Assembly: GCA_965221215.1 (NCBI GenBank) | Contig: OZ244872.1 | Location: forward strand, 3,100,001 to 3,164,000 | Direction: 5' to 3' | DNA from: Aldehydirespirator sp965221215 | Lineage (GTDB): Bacteria; Actinomycetota; Acidimicrobiia; Acidimicrobiales; Aldehydirespiratoraceae | DNA: 64,000 nucleotides | Part shown: piece by piece, positions 47,485 to 55,372 of the stretch | Position numbering within the stretch: the stretch's first letter is position 1 | How the letters are laid out: each line of letters starts with the position of its first letter | Translations under genes and position numbers: made by a program | Notes under the pieces: generated by a model | Database searches by the model: none | What the model saw: only the letters and a program-made list of their open reading frames with translations | Told to the model about the DNA's origin: nothing

Positions 47485-48270
47485 TCAGGCACCCTGCCAG
47501 CGGGGGGTGCGGCCCTCAGTGAAGGCCTTGGGGCCTTCCACGGCGTCGGCCGAGGCCAGCACGGCCTCGTAGGCGGCCAACTCGCCGGATCGCAGCAGCT
47601 CGAAGGCTTGGTCCAGCCGCAGATGCCGGGTGCGGTCGCGGATCTGGCCGATGGCGTCCACCGACAGCGGTGCGGCCTCCACCACCCGGGCGGCCAGAGC
47701 CCGGGCCTCGGCCATGAGATCGGCGCCGTCGACCACCGAGTTGACCAGCCCCCAGCGCCGCGCCTCGGCCGCGTCGAGGCGCCGGCCCGTGTAGAGGAGT
47801 TCGTTGGCCACCGCGGGCGGGACCATCCTGGGCAGGCGCACCGAGGCGGTGTCGGGCACGATCCCCAGCGAAGCCTCCGGCAGCCAGAAGCGGGCGTGCT
47901 CGGCGGCCACCACCAGGTCGGCGGCCAGCACGATCTCGAATCCGCCGCCCACGGCCATGCCGTTGACCGCGGCGATCACCGGCTTGAGCAGGCCCCGCAA
48001 CTCGCCGAAGCCGCCGAAGCCGCCCTCGCCGTAGTCGGCCTCGAACTCCTCGCCCGCGGCCGCGGCGTTGAGATCCCAGCCGGCGCAGAAGAACCGGTCG
48101 CCCGCGCCGGTGAGTATTGCTACCCGCAGGCCGGGATCGTCGCGGAATGTCGCGAACAGCCGGCTCAGTTCCCGGCTGGTGGCCGCGTCGATGGCGTTGG
48201 CCTTGGGCCGGTCAAGGGTGATCTCGAGCACCGCCCCCTCGACGGTGGCCCTCACGGCGCTGTCAGCCAT
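47485..48270 (-). CDS. Enoyl-CoA hydratase/isomerase family protein, CaiD-like
   Basis: 261 residues. Crotonase-fold markers: ITLDRPKANAIDAATSREL, GDRFFCAGWDLNAAAAGE (oxyanion loop), VNGMAVGGGFEIVLAADLVVA and LPEASLGIVPD, with a Glu at the catalytic position. PKANAID, FCAGWDL and the following Ala-rich loop resemble crotonobetainyl-CoA hydratase (CaiD) more than FadB-type hydratases. It is last gene of a leftward operon with an acyl-CoA ligase, an acyl-CoA dehydrogenase and a carnitine dehydrogenase-like gene, which supports hydration of crotonobetainyl-CoA to carnitinyl-CoA (inference). The start overlaps the upstream ligase gene by 8 bp. Confidence 0.8.
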   Translation of the reverse strand: MADSAVRATVEGAVLEITLDRPKANAIDAATSRELSRLFATFRDDPGLRVAILTGAGDRFFCAGWDLNAAAAGEEFEADYGEGGFGGFGELRGLLKPVIAAVNGMAVGGGFEIVLAADLVVAAEHARFWLPEASLGIVPDTASVRLPRMVPPAVANELLYTGRRLDAAEARRWGLVNSVVDGADLMAEARALAARVVEAAPLSVDAIGQIRDRTRHLRLDQAFELLRSGELAAYEAVLASADAVEGPKAFTEGRTPRWQGA

Positions 48271-50443
48271 GGTCGCGGCCGCTCTCGGTGATGAGCATCA
48301 GGGCGTCGGCGGCGACCGCGGCCTGCGGCGTGACCACGAGGGGGTTGATCTCGACTTCGATGATGCTGTGATCGTCGCGCGTCAGCGCGCCCAATGCCCC
48401 AACCGTGTCGAGCACCGCCGCGACAGCAGCCGCCGGGCGGCCCCGATGGCCGGCCAGCACCGGCCAGATGCGAAGACGTTGCAGGGCTTCGAGAACGTCG
48501 TCGGCAGATGCCGGCAGCAGCAGATTGACGGTGTCGCCGAGCAACTCCGCCAGCGTTCCGCCCGCGCCCAGCGTGAGCAGCATCCCGACCGGGGCCGCGG
48601 AGCGGACACTCACCAGCAACTCAGCGACGATGCCGGTGACGCAGGACTCCACCATGACGGTTGCATCTCCGCCGGCCAGTCTGAGGGCCGCGGCGGCCAC
48701 CGCTTCGGGGCTGTCGAGACCGACCACCACCCCGCCGGACTCCGTCTTGTGGACGAGGCCGGTGGCCTTGACCACGACCGGGCAACCGATCTCGGCCGCG
48801 GCCTCGGCTGCGCCGTCTGCGGCGACCACCATGCCAGCGGGTACCGACACGCCGGCTGCGGCGAGGCGCTGCTTTGCTTCGTGCTCGCTCAGCAGGACGC
48901 CAGCGCGGCCGACCCCCTCTGTCACACACCGCCCGTAGGTTCGCTGCGACTGCAAGTGCGAGCGTGACACGCCGACAGCGTCCGCGGACGAGAGGAGAGA
49001 CGATGCAGGCTGACGGGATCCAAACGACCCCACCACGGCGGGCGGTAGCCAGGCTGCGGACGATCCGGTCGTGCGGGCGGCCGATCGCCCCCAAGCGGCG
49101 GCGGCCTCGAGAGCCGACAGGGCGGTATCGATGTCGCCGCAAGCGGCCAGACCCGACTCGGAGACCCGGATGCGGGCCTCCTCGGGCAGGTTCTCGGCCA
49201 TCGAGGCGGCGACCACGCCAGGGGTGTCGCTGGCGGTGCAGGCCTCGGCGAAGGCCTCCACGGTGGGCCACCAGCGCGACCGGTCGAGCCCCTCGGCGGG
49301 GAAGTCGATCACCAGCAGGGCGGCATCGAACGGGGCCGGCTCGGCCTCGAGGACGGCGCGGAAGCAGGCGGCCAGCCGGTCCTCGTCGCCCCAGATGAAG
49401 GTGTGGTAGTCGAGCGGGTTGGTGACCGCCACCCGGCCGTCGAGGGTGGCTGCCACCCGCTGGGCATGGTCGGGGCCGAAGGCCGGGAAGTTGAGGCCGC
49501 GGCTGCGGCTGCGGTCGGCCACTAGCGCCGCCTCGCCGCCGGAACAGCTCAACGACACCAGCCGGTCGCCGCGCAGCGGTCCGAGGGCGCACAGCACGGC
49601 CAGGGTGTCGAGCAGCTCGGGCAGAGTGTGCACCCGGCGAATACCCAGCCGGTCGAACAGCGCGGCATGGGCGGCGTCGTCGCCTACCAGCGAGGCGGTG
49701 TGGGTGACGGCAATAGCGCCCGCAGCCTCAGATGTCCCCAGCTTGAGCACTGCCACGGGCAGGCCCCGCCGGTGGGCGGCGGTCGCGGCGGCTGCGAACC
49801 GCTCCGGGTCGTCGATCTGCTCGATGCACAGGCCCACCCCGGTGGCCGCGTCGTCGGCAGCTATGGCCTCGAGGGCCTCCGAGATGCCCACATCGGCCTG
49901 GTTTCCCAGCGTCAGCACCGAGGCGATGTCGAGGCCCCGGCGCTGCATGGTGAGGTTGACTGCGATGTTGCCGCTCTGGCTCAACAGCGCCACGCCGCGG
50001 TCGGTGCGGGACAGCCCGTGGACGTCGGGCCACAGCGCCGCTCCGGTCAGCGCCGACAGCGTCCCGTAGCAGTTGGGGCCCACTATCGGCATCCCGGCTG
50101 CCGCAGCCACCAGTTCGCCCTGCAGAGCTGCACCGGCCTCGCCCGTCTCGGCGAAGCCCGAGGCGTGGCACACCGCTGCACCCGCGCCCCGGGCGGTCAG
50201 CCGGCGCACCACCTCGACGGTGGCATGGCAGTCCACGCCCACGAAGGCAGCATCGACCGGTGCTGGCAGCTCGTCCACCGAGGCGAAGGTGCGAAGTCCT
50301 CGCAGCTCGCGGCTCGGATTGACGGCCCACATGTCGCCCGAGAAGCCGAATGACCGGCAAGCGTCGATGGCCAACTCCGCGGCCGCGCCCCCGATGAAGG
50401 CCAACGAGCGGGGCCTCAACAACCGATCAAGCCGGCCGTTCAT
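48263..50443 (-). CDS. NDP-forming acyl-CoA synthetase (acetyl-CoA synthetase ADP-forming type)
   Basis: 726 residues from ATG 50443. The N-terminal CoA-binding domain begins LLRPRSLAFIGG and includes VGPNCYGTLS. The succinyl-CoA-ligase-like domain has VALLSQSGNIAVNL. The C-terminal ATP-grasp domain has LSEHEAKQRLAAAGV, PVVVKATGLVHKTESGGV and EINPLVV. A low-complexity Ser/Gln linker of about 50 residues joins the two halves. Such fused enzymes activate carboxylates reversibly. In this operon the likely substrate is gamma-butyrobetaine, carnitine or a similar quaternary amine acid, in the role of CaiC (inference). Confidence 0.85.
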   Translation of the reverse strand: MNGRLDRLLRPRSLAFIGGAAAELAIDACRSFGFSGDMWAVNPSRELRGLRTFASVDELPAPVDAAFVGVDCHATVEVVRRLTARGAGAAVCHASGFAETGEAGAALQGELVAAAAGMPIVGPNCYGTLSALTGAALWPDVHGLSRTDRGVALLSQSGNIAVNLTMQRRGLDIASVLTLGNQADVGISEALEAIAADDAATGVGLCIEQIDDPERFAAAATAAHRRGLPVAVLKLGTSEAAGAIAVTHTASLVGDDAAHAALFDRLGIRRVHTLPELLDTLAVLCALGPLRGDRLVSLSCSGGEAALVADRSRSRGLNFPAFGPDHAQRVAATLDGRVAVTNPLDYHTFIWGDEDRLAACFRAVLEAEPAPFDAALLVIDFPAEGLDRSRWWPTVEAFAEACTASDTPGVVAASMAENLPEEARIRVSESGLAACGDIDTALSALEAAAAWGRSAARTTGSSAAWLPPAVVGSFGSRQPASSLLSSADAVGVSRSHLQSQRTYGRCVTEGVGRAGVLLSEHEAKQRLAAAGVSVPAGMVVAADGAAEAAAEIGCPVVVKATGLVHKTESGGVVVGLDSPEAVAAAALRLAGGDATVMVESCVTGIVAELLVSVRSAAPVGMLLTLGAGGTLAELLGDTVNLLLPASADDVLEALQRLRIWPVLAGHRGRPAAAVAAVLDTVGALGALTRDDHSIIEVEINPLVVTPQAAVAADALMLITESGRDHG

Positions 50444-50451
50444 GCCACCGT

Positions 50452-51612
50452 TCAGCAGCCGCGGGGCCGCAACATGTCGCGTGACACTATGTGGCGCTGG
50501 ATCTCGCTGGTGCCGTCCCAGATGCGATCCACCCTGGCGTCGCGCCAGATCCGTTCCAGCGGCAGCTCGTCCATCAGCCCCATTCCGCCGAGGATCTGGA
50601 TGGCCTCGTCCGACACGAACTGCAGCATCTCGGTGGCCGACAGCTTGGCCATGGCCGCGTCGGCGTCGCCCATTTGGCCCTGCGCCGACAGCCACGCGGC
50701 CCGGTAGGTGGTCAACTCGGCGGCCAGCAGGCGGGTTCGCATGTCGGCCAGCTTGAACGACACGCCCTGGAAGCGTCCGATGCGCTGCCCGAACTGCTCG
50801 CGGGTGGCGGCCCAGTCGAGCGCCACCGACAGCGCCCGGTCGGCCCGGCCCAGGCACACCGCGGCCACCTGCAGGCGGGTGCTGCCCAGCCACTCGTTGG
50901 CCACCTCGAAGCCGCGGTGCTCCTCGCCCAGCAGCTTGGAGACAGGCACCCGCACATCGTCGAAGTTCAAGATGAGGTTGTGGTAGCCCCGGTTCGACAC
51001 GCAGTTGTAGCCCGGCGCCCGCTCCACTCCGGGAGTGTCGAGGTCCACCAGCAGCGACGAGATCAGCTTGCGGGGACCTCTGGCGGTGTCGGTGGCGCCG
51101 GTGGCCGCGAACAGGATCACATAGTCGGCCAGATCGGCGTGGCTGATGAAGTGCTTGGTGCCGTTCACCACGAACTCGTCGCCCCGGCGCTCGGCCCGGC
51201 AGGCCATGCCTCTCAGGTCGGAGCCCGCGTCGGGCTCGCTCATGGCCAGACACTCCACCCGCTCGCCCCGCACGGTGGGCAGCAGGTACTCGTCGATCTG
51301 CTCGCCGGTGCAGGCCCGCAGGATGTTGGACGGGCGGGCCACGATGTAGTGCAGGGCGTAGGCCGTCCAGCCGAAGGCCCGCTCGGCCATGGCCAAGGTC
51401 AGGTCGTCGAGGCCGCCGCCGCCGAGCTCGACGGGCATGTTGGCCGCGTACAGGCCCGCATCGATGGCCTTGCGGCGGATCTCGGCCACCAGCTCGGGCC
51501 GGACTTGTCCGGTGCGCTCCACCTCCGCCTCGTGGGGGACCAGTTCGCGCTCGACGAAGGAGCGCACGGTGTCGACCACCATCTGCTGGGAGTCGCTGAT
51601 CGAGAAGTCCAT
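50452..51612 (-). CDS. Acyl-CoA dehydrogenase, possibly acting on gamma-butyrobetainyl-CoA
   Basis: 386 residues from ATG 51612, with AAGGAG upstream. FAD-containing acyl-CoA dehydrogenase fold: MSEPDAGSDLRGMACRAE, VNGTKHFISHADLADYVI, GRADRALSVALDWAATREQFGQRIGRFQ (core TREQFGQRIG), and the C-terminal ILGGMGLMDELPLERIWRDAR. At the medium-chain catalytic glutamate position (YEGT in MCAD) it reads IWDGTSEIQRH, an Asp instead of Glu, so the base may be shifted or replaced. It lies in a tight operon between the ligase and the carnitine dehydrogenase-like gene; the CaiA-like role is inferred from context. Confidence 0.88.
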   Translation of the reverse strand: MDFSISDSQQMVVDTVRSFVERELVPHEAEVERTGQVRPELVAEIRRKAIDAGLYAANMPVELGGGGLDDLTLAMAERAFGWTAYALHYIVARPSNILRACTGEQIDEYLLPTVRGERVECLAMSEPDAGSDLRGMACRAERRGDEFVVNGTKHFISHADLADYVILFAATGATDTARGPRKLISSLLVDLDTPGVERAPGYNCVSNRGYHNLILNFDDVRVPVSKLLGEEHRGFEVANEWLGSTRLQVAAVCLGRADRALSVALDWAATREQFGQRIGRFQGVSFKLADMRTRLLAAELTTYRAAWLSAQGQMGDADAAMAKLSATEMLQFVSDEAIQILGGMGLMDELPLERIWRDARVDRIWDGTSEIQRHIVSRDMLRPRGC

Positions 51613-51629
51613 CGGCTGCTCCTTGCGGT

Positions 51630-53162
51630 TTAGGGGGCGATCAGACGGCCAGACAGCCGCGGCGCCGGCATGGATGCGTGGGCGGCGGTGACCGCGGCCA
51701 CTGCGTCGGCTGCGGGGCCGGGCACCAGCGGAGCGGCGCGGCCGGCTGCGGTGTCGACGTGGAGCAGCATCTGCTCGCCGGTGCACAACAACTCGCGGTC
51801 GCGGTGCGTCTCGGCGTCGCCGGGCATCTCAGCGTCCCGGCGCGTCCCGGTGTCGCGGTACATGGTGTGGAAGATGTGCAGCCGCTTGGCGTCGCTGCCG
51901 AGCACCTGCGTGGTGACCCGCAACCGCTCCCCGAGGGACGCCTCGCGGCGGTGGTTGAGGTGGGTCTCGACCGTGTAGTAGGAGTGCCCGCCGCGGCGAT
52001 AGGCCTCGTCGACGCCCAAATAGCGGAACAGGGCGTCGGACGCCCAGCCGAACACCGCCAGGTAGGCCCACTCGGTCATATGGCCGTTGTAGTCGATCCA
52101 GTCGGGCTCCACAGTGGGCGCATACAGTGCCAGCGGAGCCTCGATCTCGGCGCCGGGCGTCCACGGCTCAGCCTCGGCCGAGGCGCTGGCGGCCAGGATC
52201 CGAGCCTCCCGCTCGGCGACGAGGCGGCCGGCCCCGACCCCGGCCGGTCGCAGCGCCCGCATCACCGCCAACAGGCAGTCGTCGCGGTGGCGCTCCAACT
52301 CGGCCATGGATCGCCCGCCCGCCTGCTCGTCGCAGCCTGCGGCCATGGCCTCCACCAGCTCCCCGCTCAGCTCGGGCGCCTCCAGCCGGGTCCACGGCAG
52401 CTTCAACGCCGGGCCGAACTGGCCCAGCATGTGCCGCATCCCGCCCTCACCGCCGGCCAGGTGGAAGGTGAGGTTGGTGCCCATGGCCGCCCAGCGCAGG
52501 CCCGGCCCGTAGACGATCGCGTCGTCGAGCTCCGCGGTGGTGGCGATGCCATCGTTCACCAGATGCAGGTTCTCACGCCACAGCGCCTCCTGCAGGCGGT
52601 CCGACAGATAGCCCTCAACCTCGCGGCGCACCAACAGCGGATGCATCACCAGGTCGTCGTAGTGGGCCATGGCCGCAGCGACCGCCCACTCCGCGGTGGC
52701 CTCTCCGGGCACCACCTCCACCAGCGGCAGCAGATACACGGGATTGAAGGGGTGGCCGATCAGCAGCCGCTCGGGATGGTCGAGCCCGTCGGCCAGGCGG
52801 CTGGGCAGAAGCCCCGACGAACTGCTGGCGATCACCGTGGCCGCATCGGCGGCCGCGTCGAGACGGCCCAGCAGCGACCGTTTGAGCGGCTCGTCCTCGG
52901 GGGCGCTCTCCTGTATCCAGTCGGCGCCCGCGGCTACCTCCTCGGGTCCGGAGGCCCAACGCAGCCGGGCCGGATCGGCGCCGGGGAACAGTCCCAGTCG
53001 AACAGCCGAGGGCCAGGCCCGCGCCACGGCGGCCCGGAGCCGGTCTTCGGCGCCGTCGCCTGGATCCCATGCCACCACGTCGTGGCTCCGGGCCAGGGCC
53101 CGCACCGCCCATCCGGTGCCGATGACTCCGGTCCCCGCCAAGCCGATGATCCTCGCCGTCAC
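51630..53162 (-). CDS. L-carnitine dehydrogenase fused to a betainyl-CoA thioesterase-like domain
   Basis: 510 residues. The N-terminal 320 form a 3-hydroxyacyl-CoA dehydrogenase-type NAD enzyme: GLAGTGVIGTGWAVRAL (dinucleotide loop), ASSSSGLLPS, IGHPFNPVYLLPLVEVV and LVRREVEGYLSDRLQEA. HPFNPVYLLPLVEVV is characteristic of L-carnitine dehydrogenase. The C-terminal 145 residues are a hot-dog thioesterase (VEPDWIDYNGHMTEWAYL, with the DYNGHM active-site segment of the 4-hydroxybenzoyl-CoA thioesterase type). Known carnitine pathways use a separate or fused thioesterase to hydrolyse betainyl-CoA. With the divergent beta-keto acid cleavage enzyme at 53345, this gives carnitine to 3-dehydrocarnitine, then cleavage and release of glycine betaine. 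Confidence 0.88.
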   Translation of the reverse strand: MTARIIGLAGTGVIGTGWAVRALARSHDVVAWDPGDGAEDRLRAAVARAWPSAVRLGLFPGADPARLRWASGPEEVAAGADWIQESAPEDEPLKRSLLGRLDAAADAATVIASSSSGLLPSRLADGLDHPERLLIGHPFNPVYLLPLVEVVPGEATAEWAVAAAMAHYDDLVMHPLLVRREVEGYLSDRLQEALWRENLHLVNDGIATTAELDDAIVYGPGLRWAAMGTNLTFHLAGGEGGMRHMLGQFGPALKLPWTRLEAPELSGELVEAMAAGCDEQAGGRSMAELERHRDDCLLAVMRALRPAGVGAGRLVAEREARILAASASAEAEPWTPGAEIEAPLALYAPTVEPDWIDYNGHMTEWAYLAVFGWASDALFRYLGVDEAYRRGGHSYYTVETHLNHRREASLGERLRVTTQVLGSDAKRLHIFHTMYRDTGTRRDAEMPGDAETHRDRELLCTGEQMLLHVDTAAGRAAPLVPGPAADAVAAVTAAHASMPAPRLSGRLIAP

Positions 53163-53344
53163 GCTGCCCTCCTTGCGCTGCGGGCATCCCGCGCGCCGCA
53201 GTATCGCACCGCTAGACGCGCTCGGCGCGCCAAACGTCGCGGCTGCTGTTGGCGGGCGCGGTCGATGTCGATGTTGGTACCGTCACCGCACCGGACGGCT
53301 CGCAACCGTCCCATGATCGACACAACCCCGACAGGACAGGACCA
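53163..53344. promoter_or_regulatory. Divergent intergenic region of the carnitine gene set
   Basis: 182 bp between the leftward dehydrogenase gene and the rightward cleavage-enzyme gene. Both directions need a promoter here. I see no convincing -10/-35 pair or operator dyad, and no regulator gene lies next to it. Confidence 0.4.
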
Positions 53345-54235
53345 GTGACGAGCGCATTCATCACCTGCGCCGTCTCCGGAAGCGGCGACACCGTCAAGAA
53401 GTCGGATCGGGTGCCGTACGCCCCCCGCGACATCGCCCGCAACTGCATCGAAGCAGCCCGGGCCGGGGCCGCGGTCGTTCACATCCATGTGCGGGATCCG
53501 GTCACTGGCGACCCCTCGCGCGAGGTCGACTACTACTGCGAGGTGGTCGAGCAGGTCCGACAGTCCGACACCGATGTCGTCCTCAACCTGACCGCCGGCA
53601 TGGGCGGCGATCTCACCCTCGGCTCGCCCGAGCGGCCCCTGCCCCCCAACGCAGACGGCACCGACCTCGCTGGCGCAACCGAGCGGCTCGAGCACGTTCG
53701 GCAGCTGCGACCGGAGATCTGCACCCTCGACTGCGGCACCATGAACTTCGGCGAGTCGGACTACATCATGACCAACACGCCGTCGGTCCTCGTGGAGATG
53801 GCCCGACAGGTGCAGGAGCTGGGCGTGCGGCCCGAGCTGGAGCTGTTCGACACCGGCCACCTGACGTTCGCCAAGTGGCTGTACGCCCAGGGCCTGCTCG
53901 ATGATCCCGTCATGGTGCAGCTCTGCATGGGCATACCGTGGGGAGCGCCCAACGATCTCAACACGCTGCTGGCGTTCGTCAACAACCTTCCCGACGACTG
54001 GACCTTCTCAGCTTTCTCAATCGGACGGGACCAGCTTCGTTATGTCGCGGCTGCGGTGTTGACGGGCGGCAACGTCCGCGTCGGCCTCGAGGACAACCTC
54101 TATCTCAAGCGGGGGCAACTGGCCACCAACTCCGAGCTCGTGGGCCGAGCGGTGAGCATCCTGGAAGCGATGAACGTGACCGTGCTCGGCCCAAGCGACG
54201 TCCGCTCCAAGCTCGACCTGACCAAGAACTCTTGA
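53345..54235 (+). CDS. Beta-keto acid cleavage enzyme (BKACE, DUF849), 3-dehydrocarnitine type
   Basis: 296 residues from GTG 53345; an upstream in-frame extension is not needed. The zinc ligands HxH lie in AAVVHIHVRDP. LNLTAGMGG, CTLDCGTMNF and ELELFDTGHL are typical of the carnitine-linked (CdhC) branch of the family. BKACE enzymes react a beta-keto acid with acetyl-CoA to give acetoacetate and a new acyl-CoA, here betainyl-CoA. The gene is divergent from the carnitine dehydrogenase-thioesterase fusion, which would supply the substrate and remove the product. Confidence 0.88.
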   Translation: MTSAFITCAVSGSGDTVKKSDRVPYAPRDIARNCIEAARAGAAVVHIHVRDPVTGDPSREVDYYCEVVEQVRQSDTDVVLNLTAGMGGDLTLGSPERPLPPNADGTDLAGATERLEHVRQLRPEICTLDCGTMNFGESDYIMTNTPSVLVEMARQVQELGVRPELELFDTGHLTFAKWLYAQGLLDDPVMVQLCMGIPWGAPNDLNTLLAFVNNLPDDWTFSAFSIGRDQLRYVAAAVLTGGNVRVGLEDNLYLKRGQLATNSELVGRAVSILEAMNVTVLGPSDVRSKLDLTKNS

Positions 54236-54255
54236 CGGATGCATAGCGGCTGCTG

Positions 54256-55359
54256 TCAGGCGACGGTCCAGACCAGCGTCTTGAAGGCACCCATTCCGGC
54301 CGGGTCACATAGGGCCTCGGCCTCGCCGGTGCGGCTGCGGGCGGTGAGCGCAGCGAGGTCGCCGGCCGCAGCCCGTTCGGCCCACACCGAGCGGCCCTCA
54401 GCCACCAACTCGTCGATGCCGTGGGCGCGCAGGAACTCGGCCTGGGTGCACACTTCGGCCCGGTGGCCGGCCTGCACCTGGTCGAGGGCCACATCTGCGG
54501 TGATGTCACACGATCCCGGGTCGGCCAGCCACCAGGATCCGCCGCGGTGGCGGCGGTGGGTCCGCAGCCAGCCCAGGCCCGCAGCCGGATCCTGGGCCTG
54601 CTCGAGCGCCTCCGCGACAGCAGCATCCGACGGCTCGCACCGTGCCGCCAGTTCCGGCGTGTCGGCTCCATAGTCGAAGGCGACCACCCGGCCCCTCTCC
54701 AGCAGTCCGCAGGCCTCGTCCACCCAGCGCCGGGCGGCCCGCTGCACCGGTATCCGAGCCCCGACCGCCACGTCGGGCAGTCCGGCCACGAGCTCTGCCG
54801 CCGCCGGTCGCGGCACCAGCGAGAACCGGTTGGGTGAGGCTGCATCGACAACCTCGACAAGCAGCTCCTCCCAGCCGCCGGGCGTTCGACGAACGAGGTC
54901 GAAAGGCAGGTTGTCGAGCAGTTCGTTGGCCAACACCACGCCGTGCGGCAGTGCATCCGGCATCCGGGCCGCGCTGGTGACGAGGCGGTATTGGGGATGC
55001 AAATCCCGCTGCCACGATGACACCTCCACCAGCACCAGCCGCAGCGCGTCCGCGGCCATGCAGCGGGGCTTCGCGGCCAGCACCGACCGGGCCAGCGTGC
55101 CCGGTCCAGCCCCCCAGTCGACCACCGTGAAGCGGGTCGGCTCACCCAGGTCCGCCCACCACGCATCCAGGGCCCGGGCCAGCACCGCCCCGAACAGGGG
55201 GCCGGTTTCGGGCGCGGTCAGGAAGTGCCCCGAATGGCCCCCGGCCCGCCCCCTGCCGGATCCCATGTAGAACCCGCCGTCAGGGTCGTACAGACAGGCA
55301 TCCACATACTCCGACACCGGGATCGGCCCCCGGGCTGCGATCCGGCCTCCGAGAGTCAC
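54256..55359 (-). CDS. MidA/NDUFAF7-type SAM-dependent protein methyltransferase
   Basis: 367 residues. The family signature is seen in ISVSEY-like PVSEYVDACLYDPDGGFY, then GHFLTAPETGPLFGAVLA and the SAM site VVDWGAGPGTLARSVL. VVLANELLDNLPFDLV follows (NELxDxxP is family-typical). In mitochondria NDUFAF7 methylates an arginine of the NDUFS2 subunit during complex I assembly. Bacterial homologs are little studied, but this gene sits 5 kb upstream of nuo genes on the same strand side, so a complex I role is possible. It is convergent with the BKACE gene. Confidence 0.85.
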   Translation of the reverse strand: MTLGGRIAARGPIPVSEYVDACLYDPDGGFYMGSGRGRAGGHSGHFLTAPETGPLFGAVLARALDAWWADLGEPTRFTVVDWGAGPGTLARSVLAAKPRCMAADALRLVLVEVSSWQRDLHPQYRLVTSAARMPDALPHGVVLANELLDNLPFDLVRRTPGGWEELLVEVVDAASPNRFSLVPRPAAAELVAGLPDVAVGARIPVQRAARRWVDEACGLLERGRVVAFDYGADTPELAARCEPSDAAVAEALEQAQDPAAGLGWLRTHRRHRGGSWWLADPGSCDITADVALDQVQAGHRAEVCTQAEFLRAHGIDELVAEGRSVWAERAAAGDLAALTARSRTGEAEALCDPAGMGAFKTLVWTVA

Positions 55360-55372
55360 TCGCTGGCTGCGG

